This document shows positions 53,831 through 62,361 of a stretch of DNA of 64,000 bases, piece after piece. The notes below the pieces were generated by a model that had not been told where the DNA came from, searched no databases, and saw nothing but the letters and a program-made list of their open reading frames with translations. Source of the stretch: Pacificispira sp002696645 (GTDB taxonomy: Bacteria; Pseudomonadota; Alphaproteobacteria; UBA8366; Aestuariispiraceae); assembly GCF_048892425.1 (NCBI RefSeq), contig NZ_JBLZHU010000001.1, forward strand, positions 682,001 through 746,000. Direction: 5' to 3'. A program made the position numbers and the translations under genes. Position 1 is the stretch's first letter. Each line of letters begins with the position of its first letter.

Positions 53831-55387
53831 CTAAGGCGCGGGATCTTCCGGTGGGGGCAACATTGGAAGGCGCACCGTCACAGTCGTTCCGACATCGACA
53901 GTGCTTTCCAGCGTGATCTGACCGCCATGCTGTTCCACAAGCTCCCGCGCCAGAGGCAGGCCCAATCCGGTCCCGTCTTTGGCCTTGCCTATGGCATAGC
54001 TTGACTGCTCAAAGGGAATGAAAACCCGCGCCAAATCTTCCTTGGGAATGCCGACACCGGTATCTTCGACAATCAGGCTTAGCCATGGTCTGTCCAGCCG
54101 TGCGGCCACGGTTACCGTGCCGCCCGGATCCGTATATTTCACGGAATTGGACAATAGGTTTACCAATACCTGACAGATGCGTCGGCTGTCGCCAAGAAGG
54201 TCTGGAATATCGCCAGGAACGTCTTTTTGCAGAGTCAGTCCGCCACTTCGGGCCTTGGGGGCCAGAATGGTGATAGCATCCTGAACCAGATCATCGACAT
54301 TTAATAGCTCATGTTGGATTTGCATCTTTCCCGCATCCAACTTGGCGATGTCCAAGATGTCATCGATCAATTGTAACAGCATCAGGGCGCTTTTTTGCAC
54401 ATCCCCCAGATATTCCGAATATTTTGGGGATCCGATCGGACCATGTGGCTGCATTTGGATCAGCTCGCTAAATCCAATGATGCTGTTCAGCGGCGTGCGC
54501 AGTTCATGGCTCATATTCGCCAGAAACCGGGATTTGGCGCGATTGGCGTCTTCTGCGGATTCCTTGGCGGCCTTCAGTAGTTTTTCATGCTCTTTGCGGG
54601 CGGTTATTTCCTGTACGGTCCCCTCATAGAACAGGGGATTTCCACCCTCGTCGCGAACCACATAGGCATTTTCCGTTATCCAGATACGCTCGCGGGTTTT
54701 GTGTCGATAGATTTCCGATTCGAAATTTTCAACACTGTCATTTTCGTCCAGCAGGCGTTTGAATTCTTCCCGACGGTTTGGATCGACATACCATTCCGAC
54801 GCGATATCATGCACCTTTTTCAAGGTTTCTTCTTCGCTGTCATACCCGTTCAAGCGTTGCAACGCGGGATTGGCGCGCAGTTGTTTGCCATCAAGGGAAG
54901 AGCGATAAATACCTTCCGATACACGCTCAAAAATACGGCGATAATCAGCCTCGGTTTCAATCAACCGTGCCTGGGTTTCCACCAGTTCGGTCACATCGGA
55001 TATTGACCCAACATAACCGGTAACTTCACCCTTGGCGTCTTGTAACGCGGTCGCGTTTTCCGTTATCCAGATAACAGATCCATCGACACGTTTAGCGGCG
55101 CTCAAAAATCCCCGAACTTCGCCATGCTTTTCAATCTGGCGCATGAACCGGATTCGATCTTTTGGGTCTGCATAGTAACTGCCGGAAGTGCGGTTTCCAG
55201 TCATCAACTGGATGGCGGATTCATAGCCCAGCATTTTAGCCAAAGACAGATTTACAAAACGATATTGCCCATCAACGGTGGTTTCAAACAGGCCTACCCC
55301 CGCAAGATCAATCATCTGACGGAGGGTTTTGAACATCACCGACTCCCGGCCTTGCGGCAGGAGAGCGCCTTTATCTGAATCCGTCAT
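53831..55387 (-). CDS. PAS-containing sensor histidine kinase
   Basis: Kinase of 518 residues with no membrane helix, so probably cytosolic. Two PAS domains with PAC motifs (about 18-140 and 145-265; YRFVNLSLAKMLGYESAI, RIWITENAYVVRDEGGNPLF) lead to a HisKA domain with the phosphorylated His in MSHELRTPLNSIIGFSEL and a HATPase domain (VEDTGVGIPKEDL, KDGTGLGLPL). No response regulator is adjacent, so the partner is elsewhere. It is convergent with the TRAP permease gene. Confidence 0.92.
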   Translation of the reverse strand: MTDSDKGALLPQGRESVMFKTLRQMIDLAGVGLFETTVDGQYRFVNLSLAKMLGYESAIQLMTGNRTSGSYYADPKDRIRFMRQIEKHGEVRGFLSAAKRVDGSVIWITENATALQDAKGEVTGYVGSISDVTELVETQARLIETEADYRRIFERVSEGIYRSSLDGKQLRANPALQRLNGYDSEEETLKKVHDIASEWYVDPNRREEFKRLLDENDSVENFESEIYRHKTRERIWITENAYVVRDEGGNPLFYEGTVQEITARKEHEKLLKAAKESAEDANRAKSRFLANMSHELRTPLNSIIGFSELIQMQPHGPIGSPKYSEYLGDVQKSALMLLQLIDDILDIAKLDAGKMQIQHELLNVDDLVQDAITILAPKARSGGLTLQKDVPGDIPDLLGDSRRICQVLVNLLSNSVKYTDPGGTVTVAARLDRPWLSLIVEDTGVGIPKEDLARVFIPFEQSSYAIGKAKDGTGLGLPLARELVEQHGGQITLESTVDVGTTVTVRLPMLPPPEDPAP

Positions 55388-55493
55388 AATGTTACAGGCC
55401 CAGTAAACTTTCGTAGCAAACTAATGGACTATGGGATGATCGGCAATCGGCAGTCTTGCCAAGCCAGCATTGATCGCGTTCAGTGCCGCTATG

Positions 55494-56465
55494 AGCACAG
55501 ATATCCCCAATCTGAATAATGAACATGCATTGCCAGCCCCCGATGTCTTGGCGGCGTCTGTAACACGCCGCAGTGCGTCAAATCTGTGGTTTGTCGGGCG
55601 CGCCCTGGTTTCTGAAAAGCGAATGCTGTTTGAGGCTGCTTATGCGACCATGCGGGTGATTGATGATTTTGTCGATGATGATTTTCTGGCGCGATCTGAA
55701 GAAGAAAGAATCCGGACGCGCTCTGCGGCCAGGGATCGGGTTGCAGCCTGGTTAACGGCCTCCGAAGCGGCGATTTCCGGTGCACCGGAAACATCGGGCA
55801 TTCCTGCAATTGAGGCACAGCTATGCCGGGCCCTGCGACAGGCCGCACGAGGCGGAGATTTACCCTCAGATCCCTGGCATAATCTGGCGACAGCGATGCA
55901 GTTCGATGTGGACGAGAGGGCCTTAGACTCCTGGCAGGATTTTAAGACCTATTGCGAAGGGGCGACTGTCGCGCCTGCCGCTGTTTTTCTGTATGTCCTG
56001 CAAGCACGGATAGGGGCTGATGATACCATTCAGGCGGGCATCCCTGCCGATGTGCTGGCTGCGCAGGCCCGCGATATGGCGATCTTTTGTTATCTGGTTC
56101 ACATCTTAAGGGATTTTGCGAAGGATTTTGCCAGGGGCGGGCAATTGGTCACGATACCCCAGGAATGCTTTGTCGCCCATAATCTGACACGCCAGCAGGT
56201 TTCTGCAGATCCAATGGCTGCCCTGCCGCTGTTACAGGATTTGGCCGCTCGGGCGCAGGAACATCGGGTCGCTGCACGCAGAATGGCTGACAATCTGAAG
56301 ACCACATTGGGCGGTGTTGAGGCCCGTATTCTGGTGTCGCTGTTATCCATCTATGAACATCTGCATGACAGTTTGTTGCGGGATCCGTCGCCCCTGGTCG
56401 ACAGAACGGGCCTGACGGCGCGCCTTAGGGATAAATTGATACAGAAATTGGGGATTGTTGGCTGA
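55494..56465 (+). CDS. squalene/phytoene synthase family enzyme
   Basis: Trans-isoprenyl diphosphate synthase-fold protein of 323 residues from ATG 55494. The first Asp-rich motif is IDDFVDDDF (about residue 62) and the second is ILRDFAKDF, both suited to bind magnesium-diphosphate, so it is likely catalytic. It may be a hopanoid-pathway or carotenoid enzyme, but no other such genes are near. The next gene starts at its stop (TGATG), coupling it to a second protein of the same fold. Confidence 0.83.
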   Translation, partial: STDIPNLNNEHALPAPDVLAASVTRRSASNLWFVGRALVSEKRMLFEAAYATMRVIDDFVDDDFLARSEEERIRTRSAARDRVAAWLTASEAAISGAPETSGIPAIEAQLCRALRQAARGGDLPSDPWHNLATAMQFDVDERALDSWQDFKTYCEGATVAPAAVFLYVLQARIGADDTIQAGIPADVLAAQARDMAIFCYLVHILRDFAKDFARGGQLVTIPQECFVAHNLTRQQVSADPMAALPLLQDLAARAQEHRVAARRMADNLKTTLGGVEARILVSLLSIYEHLHDSLLRDPSPLVDRTGLTARLRDKLIQKLGIVG

Positions 56466-57343
56466 TGCAGGATGGTCCACCAGACAGCGTGTCGGATTTA
56501 ACCTATTGTGCGGATCTGGTGCGCGATGCGGATGCTGATCGATTTGCCACGGCGATGCTGTGTCCGACGCCGGGTCGGTGGCGGCTGCTTGCCCTTTATG
56601 CCTTTAACATCGAAGTCTCCAAGACCCGCGAAGCAGTGCGGGAACCGATGATTGGTGAAATCCGACTGCAATGGTGGCGTGATGCTGTTGCGGAATGCCG
56701 GGCAGGCAATCCAAGGCGCCATCAGGTCGTCCATCCACTGGCCACGGCAATGTTGGATAGTAACCTGCCCGAAGCCTGTTTTCTGGAAGTGATCGACGCA
56801 CGGGCCCGTGACCTGGACGACTTCCCCCCGGTGGATGAGGAAAAACTGAAAGCCTATATCGAGGGATCAGGCGGCGCGCTTGGGGAATTGGCCTATCGCT
56901 GTGCCGTGCCCGAAGACGATTTGACGCCAATTGGGCTTCAGGCGGGGCGGGCCGCTGGTCGGGCCTGGGCCTGGATCGGTCTGGTGCGCGGTCTGCATGT
57001 TCATTCCGTGATGGGCCGCCATACCATTCCCGCAACCTGGCTGGCGCGCCATCCAGACCTATCGAAAGAGGTGGCGCTGGCACAAGTCGGGGCGGCGTCC
57101 AGGGCCTGGACGGAATGGCTGGTCAATCAGGCCCGCGCGGAATTCCCAACTGTCCATAAAGGGGCGGCCAGAACCGATAAATCAGGCCTGGCCGCCCTGG
57201 CCCCGGCGCGACTGGCAGCCGTGTATGCCAAACGGCTGCAGAAGGGCGGATATGATCCGTATCACCTGGAAATTAATACGCTGGGCCCGGCGCGGCGCGC
57301 ATGGTCTTTGCTAGGCACCAGCCTGTTCGGTCGGGTGGTTTAG
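56465..57343 (+). CDS. NDUFAF6-like squalene/phytoene synthase-fold protein
   Basis: Protein of 292 residues in the phytoene synthase superfamily, close to NDUFAF6, the mitochondrial complex I assembly factor. The pattern YCADLVRDADADRFATAMLC, LLALYAFNIEVSKTREAV and IGEIRLQWWRDAV is typical. The Asp-rich motifs of active synthases are not evident, so a non-catalytic assembly or binding role is likely. Start overlaps the previous stop by one base. Confidence 0.82.
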   Translation: MQDGPPDSVSDLTYCADLVRDADADRFATAMLCPTPGRWRLLALYAFNIEVSKTREAVREPMIGEIRLQWWRDAVAECRAGNPRRHQVVHPLATAMLDSNLPEACFLEVIDARARDLDDFPPVDEEKLKAYIEGSGGALGELAYRCAVPEDDLTPIGLQAGRAAGRAWAWIGLVRGLHVHSVMGRHTIPATWLARHPDLSKEVALAQVGAASRAWTEWLVNQARAEFPTVHKGAARTDKSGLAALAPARLAAVYAKRLQKGGYDPYHLEINTLGPARRAWSLLGTSLFGRVV

Positions 57344-57431
57344 AGCATCATGCGCAAGCACGAGATGCTCTTAACCACTTTTATTTTCAGCACATAGATC
57401 GTCGCAAACGGTTCCATTTGCTCGGGACCTG
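57342..57431. terminator. hairpin region between the NDUFAF6-like gene and trmFO
   Basis: AGAGCATC (57342-57349) is inverted as GATGCTCT (57364-57371), followed after a short gap by TTTTATTTTC, in a convergent gap of about 90 bases. It may end both transcripts. Positions 57384-57410, read on the minus strand, resemble the hairpin region after recJ (39477-39502), suggesting a dispersed intergenic repeat. Confidence 0.5.
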
Positions 57432-58775
57432 CTATAACCACCCCGTCAGATCCTGTAAGGCACGGACGGAAATAGCGGCCTTGCGATCACGCCCGCGTTT
57501 GCGGGTTTTGCGGTGATCGTCCCCGTCCAGTCCTGGGAACAGACCGAAATTGACATTCATCGGCTGGAACGTCTCTGCCTGCGCACCGCCTGTAATATGC
57601 GACAGCAATGCCCCCAGCGCCGTTGTTACCGGGGGTGGGGTTACGGTTTGGCCCAATCGTTCCTCTGCCGCGAACCGACCGGCCAGAAGGCCGATACTGG
57701 CGGATTCAACATATCCTTCCACCCCGGTGATTTGACCGGCAAACCGGATCGTCGGGCGCGCCTTTAGCCGCAACAGCGGGTCCAACAGTCTGGGGCTGTT
57801 TAAGAAGGTATTGCGATGAATGCCGCCCAATCTGGCGAATTCGGCATTTTCCAACCCCGGAATAGCCCGAAAGATATCCGCCTGAGCACCATATTTCAGT
57901 TTTGTCTGGAATCCGACCATATTGTACAGCGTGCCCAGCTTGTTGTCCTGGCGCAGCTGAACCACCGCATGGGCGCGGGTTCCGGTCTTTGGATTGGTCA
58001 GCCCGACGGGTTTCATCGGGCCAAATCTCAGCGTTTCACGACCGCGTTCCGCCATCACTTCGATGGGCAGGCAGGCCTCGAAATACGGCGTATCCTTCTC
58101 CCATTCCTTGAACTCGGTCTTGTCGCCCGCCAGCAGCCTATCGATGAAGTCATTGTATTGATCTTCTGTCATCGGACAGTTGATGTAATCCTGTCCGTCG
58201 CCTTTGTCATAGCGCGACTGGAACCAGGCCTTGTCAAAATCGATGCTGTCGCGGTGAATGATGGGCGCAATCGCATCAAAGAATGCCAATTGCGCCTCTC
58301 CCGTCACCGATAGGATTGATTGCGTCAGGGCAGAGGAGGTCAGCGGACCCGTGGCCGCAATCACGCTGTCATAGTCACTTGGATCGGGAAGGGCATTTAT
58401 CTCACCCCGCGCGATGGTAACTAGGGGATGGTTTTCCAGGGCCTGGGTGACGCGTCTGGAAAAATCATCGCGGTCTACCGCCAGCGCGCCCCCGGCAGGA
58501 ACCTTTGCCAGATCGCCCATTTGCAGGATCAGGGATCCGGCACGGCGCATCTCCTCATGCAACAGACCGACGGCATTGCCCTCTGGATCATCAGAGCGGA
58601 AGGAGTTTGAACAGACCAGTTCCGCCAGGCCATCGGTTTGATGCGCGGCGGTCTTGGCGGTCGGGCGCATTTCCTGCAGCGTGACAGGGACCCCGCGTTG
58701 GGCCAATTGCCAGGCGGCCTCGCTGCCAGCAAGGCCACCACCAATTACAAGAACCGGGCGAAGTGTTGACGTCAT
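57432..58775 (-). CDS. trmFO: TrmFO, folate-dependent tRNA U54 methyltransferase
   Basis: FAD/folate enzyme of 447 residues that makes ribothymidine at tRNA position 54 with methylenetetrahydrofolate. The FAD site VIGGGLAGSEAAWQLAQRG, EMRPTAKTAAHQTDGLAELV, and CPMTEDQYNDFIDRLL are conserved family blocks. It is convergent with the NDUFAF6-like gene and divergent from the deacetylase-like gene. Confidence 0.96.
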   Translation of the reverse strand: MTSTLRPVLVIGGGLAGSEAAWQLAQRGVPVTLQEMRPTAKTAAHQTDGLAELVCSNSFRSDDPEGNAVGLLHEEMRRAGSLILQMGDLAKVPAGGALAVDRDDFSRRVTQALENHPLVTIARGEINALPDPSDYDSVIAATGPLTSSALTQSILSVTGEAQLAFFDAIAPIIHRDSIDFDKAWFQSRYDKGDGQDYINCPMTEDQYNDFIDRLLAGDKTEFKEWEKDTPYFEACLPIEVMAERGRETLRFGPMKPVGLTNPKTGTRAHAVVQLRQDNKLGTLYNMVGFQTKLKYGAQADIFRAIPGLENAEFARLGGIHRNTFLNSPRLLDPLLRLKARPTIRFAGQITGVEGYVESASIGLLAGRFAAEERLGQTVTPPPVTTALGALLSHITGGAQAETFQPMNVNFGLFPGLDGDDHRKTRKRGRDRKAAISVRALQDLTGWL

Positions 58776-58946
58776 AGCGGCGATCCAAATGTCAGAGTTT
58801 CGAGTCTCATAGGCTCAACGGGCCTGATTGCCCCTGTAATGTCAGAAAATTTCGCCTGCGAAAACCGTCTTTGCGGAAACGATTTGTTCGGGCCCGCCTG
58901 ATCAGGAAGATTGACGTCGCCTGACGTGTGACTAGCTTCATGATTT

Positions 58947-60059
58947 ATGCTGCAATACCCGCATCTCATTTCCTCCGAAATCTATCGCGCGTCCCGCTAT
59001 GGGGCGAAGCATCCTTTGTCGATTCCAAGGGTTTCACTGGCGGTTGATCTTATCAAGGCAATGGGATGGTTCCCGGAGGATCGCTTTGTTGAAGGGCCAA
59101 TCGCAACGCCGGAGCAGTTACATCGATTTCATGATCCGGATTATGTCGCGGCGTTGCTGCGGGCTGAAGAGGGGAATCTGACGGAGGCGGAAAAGGATCG
59201 CTGGAACATCGGGCGCAACGGTAACCCGATCTATCCGGAAGTTTTTCGCAGGCCTGCAACCGCGGCCGGATCCTCCATTCTGGCGGCACACATGGTTCGC
59301 GACGGGGGGACGGTCCACAGTCCGGCAGGCGGCACCCATCATGGCCGCCGGGATCGCGCCAGCGGCTTTTGCTTCTTAAATGATCCGGTTCTGGGAATCC
59401 TGACCTTACTGGATGCTGGTATTGCGCCTGTGGTTTATGTCGATCTGGACGCCCATCATGGTGATGGGGTGGAAATCGCATTCCAGCATGATCCAAGGGT
59501 TACCACCCTATCGATCCACGAGGCGGGGCGTTGGCCGCGCACCGGCGGGTTGCATCACGATCTGGGGCCAACGGTGATCAATTTTCCCGTAGAACCCGGC
59601 TTTCAGGATGACGAATTCTATTACATTCTGGAAACAGCCATCCTGCCGATCGTCCAGAATGTTGAGCCCGCTGCGATTGTTATCCAATGTGGCGTTGATG
59701 GGTTGGCGGATGACCCCATGTCCAAATTGTCATTGTCCAATAATGTCTATCCGGTAGCGGTTTCCGCATTGATGCGACTGGCCCCACGGCACATTGTGCT
59801 GGGCGGCGGTGGCTACAATCCCTTTGCCGTCGCGCGGGCCTGGACCTTGATCTGGGCTGCCATCGATGGGCGGGACGGGACGGAAATGGAGCTTCCCCAA
59901 GCAGCACGGAATGTCCTGAAGGGTGTGCACTGGCGGCACAGCCTGGCTAAATCACCACCGGCCAGATGGTTTGATCAATTGATCGACCCGCCAAATACAG
60001 GATCCATTCGTGACAGCATTCGGGAAACTGTTCGGGCGGTTCTGAATGCGACAGGCTGA
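58947..60059 (+). CDS. histone deacetylase family protein
   Basis: Arginase/deacetylase-fold hydrolase of 370 residues of the HDAC/AcuC type. The active site includes GGTHHGRRDRASGFCFLND (two His) and VYVDLDAHHGDGVE (zinc ligands Asp and His), with GGGGYN near residue 285 (glycine loop). It would remove acetyl groups from lysine, acetoin-related or polyamine substrates; the exact one is unclear. Frame starts at ATG 58947; the conserved YRASRYGAKHPLSIPR block begins at residue 13, so the start is plausible. Confidence 0.9.
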   Translation: MLQYPHLISSEIYRASRYGAKHPLSIPRVSLAVDLIKAMGWFPEDRFVEGPIATPEQLHRFHDPDYVAALLRAEEGNLTEAEKDRWNIGRNGNPIYPEVFRRPATAAGSSILAAHMVRDGGTVHSPAGGTHHGRRDRASGFCFLNDPVLGILTLLDAGIAPVVYVDLDAHHGDGVEIAFQHDPRVTTLSIHEAGRWPRTGGLHHDLGPTVINFPVEPGFQDDEFYYILETAILPIVQNVEPAAIVIQCGVDGLADDPMSKLSLSNNVYPVAVSALMRLAPRHIVLGGGGYNPFAVARAWTLIWAAIDGRDGTEMELPQAARNVLKGVHWRHSLAKSPPARWFDQLIDPPNTGSIRDSIRETVRAVLNATG

Positions 60060-60086
60060 CACGCAGCGGATCTAGCTCTTTCCCCG

Positions 60087-60117
60087 TGATGCATTTCGCG
60101 GTAATTGAAATGCATCA
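60087..60117. promoter_or_regulatory. inverted repeat ending at the DUF192 start codon
   Basis: TGATGCATTTC (60087-60097) and GAAATGCATCA (60107-60117) form a perfect 11-base inverted repeat with a 9-base spacer. The last base is the A of the ATG at 60117. In mRNA a hairpin would hide the ribosome-binding region, and on DNA it could bind a dimeric regulator. No normal ribosome site is visible before this ATG. Confidence 0.6.
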
Positions 60118-60590
60118 TGTTTCGAAGATTTTTTCTATACGCGGCGCTGAGCCTTGGCCTTTTGGGCGCGATACCGGGTGTCGCCCCCGCGCAGGATATG
60201 ACGTTTCCGGTCAGTCCCCTGACGATTGTGACGTCAGATGGCGCAAAACATGAATTTGCGGTTGAGGTTGCGTCAGATCATGCACAGCGGGCCCGGGGCC
60301 TGATGTTTCGCGATAAACTGGCCGCAGATCACGGTATGCTGTTTGATTACAAACGCGATATCCAGGCCAGCATGTGGATGAAGAACACGCTTATTCCCCT
60401 GGATATGCTGTTTATTGATCGAACTGGCATTGTGAAAAACCTGAAAGAACGCGCCAGACCGCATTCCCTGGACCCGATATCCGCGAAAGGCTTCGTGCGG
60501 GGCGTTTTGGAACTGCCGGGCGGCACTGTATCGCGATTGGGCATAAAACCAGGGGATAGGGTTTTACATCCCATTTTTAGCACCCCCTGA
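60117..60590 (+). CDS. DUF192 family exported protein
   Basis: Protein of 157 residues from ATG 60117 (MFRRFFLYAALSLGLLGAIP, a signal peptide ending near VAPAQD). The mature DUF192 domain has RARGLMFRDKLAADHGMLF and MWMKNTLIPLDMLFID with the terminal VLELPGG, a small barrel conserved across bacteria. Function is not firmly known; a periplasmic binding or processing role is likely. Confidence 0.87.
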   Translation: MFRRFFLYAALSLGLLGAIPGVAPAQDMTFPVSPLTIVTSDGAKHEFAVEVASDHAQRARGLMFRDKLAADHGMLFDYKRDIQASMWMKNTLIPLDMLFIDRTGIVKNLKERARPHSLDPISAKGFVRGVLELPGGTVSRLGIKPGDRVLHPIFSTP

Positions 60591-60740
60591 CAGTCAATTC
60601 ATGTACCGACCCTTGCATATTGTCTGACTGCTGTAATTTGAGGGTGATTTCGATAGAAACACTAGATGTTGGGCGCGAATACGGGTAATAAGACATAGAT
60701 AGCGGTTTTGATGGGATGCGTCTGGGCATGAGGGCATGAA

Positions 60741-61415
60741 ATGGTGAAATACAGCAAGGCGATTACTTTTGCGACGATAATGGTCGGCGCGCTGGGGCTG
60801 GCGGGATGCAAGGTTAATCCCAAAGAGGCCCGGTATTATCCAAAAATCGCAGGCAATACGTATGAACTGCAGAACGAGCTGGGCATTGTGTTGCCTGAGG
60901 CGGAACGGATCAACATATCCTACGAATTTACCCAATCTGAGGATGGCGATAGCTATATCGACGCGCCGGGTATGTTTTCAGGGCCGGTCTGGTGGTACGA
61001 AGAACGCTCTGCGGAAATGCCGGAACAGTTCCTTGCCATTCATCTATTGACGCGCGATGACAGTTTTGAGGAATCCTCGGGCACTTTGGTGAAATTGTCT
61101 CGCAGCAGCTATAATGCGCAAGTGTTCTGCCTGGACACGACCAAGGGTGACATTCCGCCAGAAATTCAGGTCTATATCGACAGCCTGCTCGATCTTGGTC
61201 GCCCCGTTTCGACAGATTTGTATGTTCGTCGTTTTATGAACCGGGTTGAGCAGGAAGGGAACCGGCGGACGGATGTAATTTATATCCGCGATGTTGTGCG
61301 TTTGGGGTATACCTGTGAAAGCCTGGGGGATGTCGTATCGCCCAGCAATGATCGGGAAGGCATCGTTAACATGTTGCGCACCGATTCTCAGGCCGCCTTC
61401 GAAGTCATGAGCTGA
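60741..61415 (+). CDS. lipoprotein of unknown function
   Basis: Protein of 224 residues with signal peptide MVKYSKAITFATIMVGALGL and lipobox LAGC. The mature part is about 200 residues, with two further Cys (FCLD, TCES) and aromatic/charged segments (GPVWWYEERSAEMPEQF). No family recognised. It is preceded by a 150-base gap with no visible gene and may be its own transcription unit. Confidence 0.7.
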   Translation: MVKYSKAITFATIMVGALGLAGCKVNPKEARYYPKIAGNTYELQNELGIVLPEAERINISYEFTQSEDGDSYIDAPGMFSGPVWWYEERSAEMPEQFLAIHLLTRDDSFEESSGTLVKLSRSSYNAQVFCLDTTKGDIPPEIQVYIDSLLDLGRPVSTDLYVRRFMNRVEQEGNRRTDVIYIRDVVRLGYTCESLGDVVSPSNDREGIVNMLRTDSQAAFEVMS

Positions 61416-61677
61416 TTTTCCTACAATTCTGTGAAACAAATCATTTCTTGCGCCCTGCACTGGACGGATCGGTTTGCGCCCGGTATGGTCAGGGGCGATC
61501 TGTTGCTTTGGGGCAACACAGACTTAATTCACTGTCTGACGTCAATGCGAACTGGGCTTTTTAGAAAGCTCAAGGGGAAATGATACCCATAGGGTTCCTG
61601 TCGTATAATCCAGACGTACGGTCGTGGCGCTGACTTTTCGCGCCCCAAGAAAAAACAACTGAGATTGAGAGGGTATA

Positions 61678-62046
61678 ATGAACGCGTATGACTCTGTTCC
61701 TGTCGGAAATGATACTGATCTGGGAATAGGCCGGCGTATTACGGATGCACGGGAAACGCTGGGCTGGACCCAGGAAGACTTGGCCCACCGGATGGGGGTC
61801 ACAGTCGACACCATTACCGGATGGGAATCCGAAGAACGGGATCCCCGATCCAACCGTATTATCACATTGGCGGGTATTCTGGGTGTCAGCGCCCATTGGC
61901 TGTTGGATGGCAGTGCGGAATTCGCACCAGACGATTCTACAAATCCGGCTGCGGCGGCGCGGGCGCAACTGCAATCCGTCCGCATGAAAATTAACGAATT
62001 GTCTCAATTGGTCTCTGATATCGAGGCGCAACTGGATCAACTGTAA
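61678..62046 (+). CDS. XRE/Cro-C1-type helix-turn-helix regulator
   Basis: Protein of 122 residues with an N-terminal HTH (about 15-75: GRRITDARETLGWTQEDLAH, VDTITGWESEERDPRS) and a short coiled coil at the end (MKINELSQLVSDIEAQLDQL) likely for dimerisation. GAGGG lies before ATG 61678. Just downstream are tRNA-Asn and the restriction-modification genes, but its base composition resembles the core genome, so it is probably not part of that island. Confidence 0.82.
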   Translation: MNAYDSVPVGNDTDLGIGRRITDARETLGWTQEDLAHRMGVTVDTITGWESEERDPRSNRIITLAGILGVSAHWLLDGSAEFAPDDSTNPAAAARAQLQSVRMKINELSQLVSDIEAQLDQL

Positions 62047-62159
62047 GGCAATTCCGCCATCTGGCGGCGTCGCGGTCAGATGAAATCATTCTGATTGAAA
62101 AAAATGGTGAAAAGAAATTGACTTATATGATGCGCGGTTTTATCAACCGGCATCGCTGA

Positions 62160-62234
62160 TCCCGAGTAGCTCAGTGGTAGAGCAATCGGCTGTTAACCGA
62201 TCGGTCGTTCGTTCGAATCGAACCTCGGGAGCCA
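62160..62234 (+). tRNA. tRNA-Asn (anticodon GTT)
   Basis: A complete 75-base cloverleaf with encoded CCA: acceptor arms TCCCGAG (62160-62166) and CTCGGGA (62224-62230), anticodon stem around CTGTTAA giving GTT, and T arm with GTTCGAATC. tRNA-Asn genes are frequent integration sites; the AT-richer restriction-modification genes lie next to its 3' end. Confidence 0.96.
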
Positions 62235-62240
62235 ATAAAA

Positions 62241-62276
62241 AGGGCCGCTTCTTCGGAAGCGGCCCTTTCCTTTTTT
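62241..62276 (+). terminator. strong intrinsic terminator after tRNA-Asn
   Basis: GGGCCGCTTC (62242-62251) and GAAGCGGCCC (62256-62265) form a 10-bp stem with a TTCG tetraloop, followed by TTTCCTTTTTT. It lies seven bases after the tRNA end. Confidence 0.93.
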
Positions 62277-62361
62277 GTGCTGTAAGAAATTTTCAGGATT
62301 CACTATCTTTATCGGCCCGTTAAAAATCTGAACGGCCAAAAGGTTGTCCCATTCAGAAGAA

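Noticed and set aside
62046..62300. Riboswitch or attenuator around tRNA-Asn
   Set aside because: The visible structure is fully explained by the tRNA cloverleaf and a simple tetraloop terminator.
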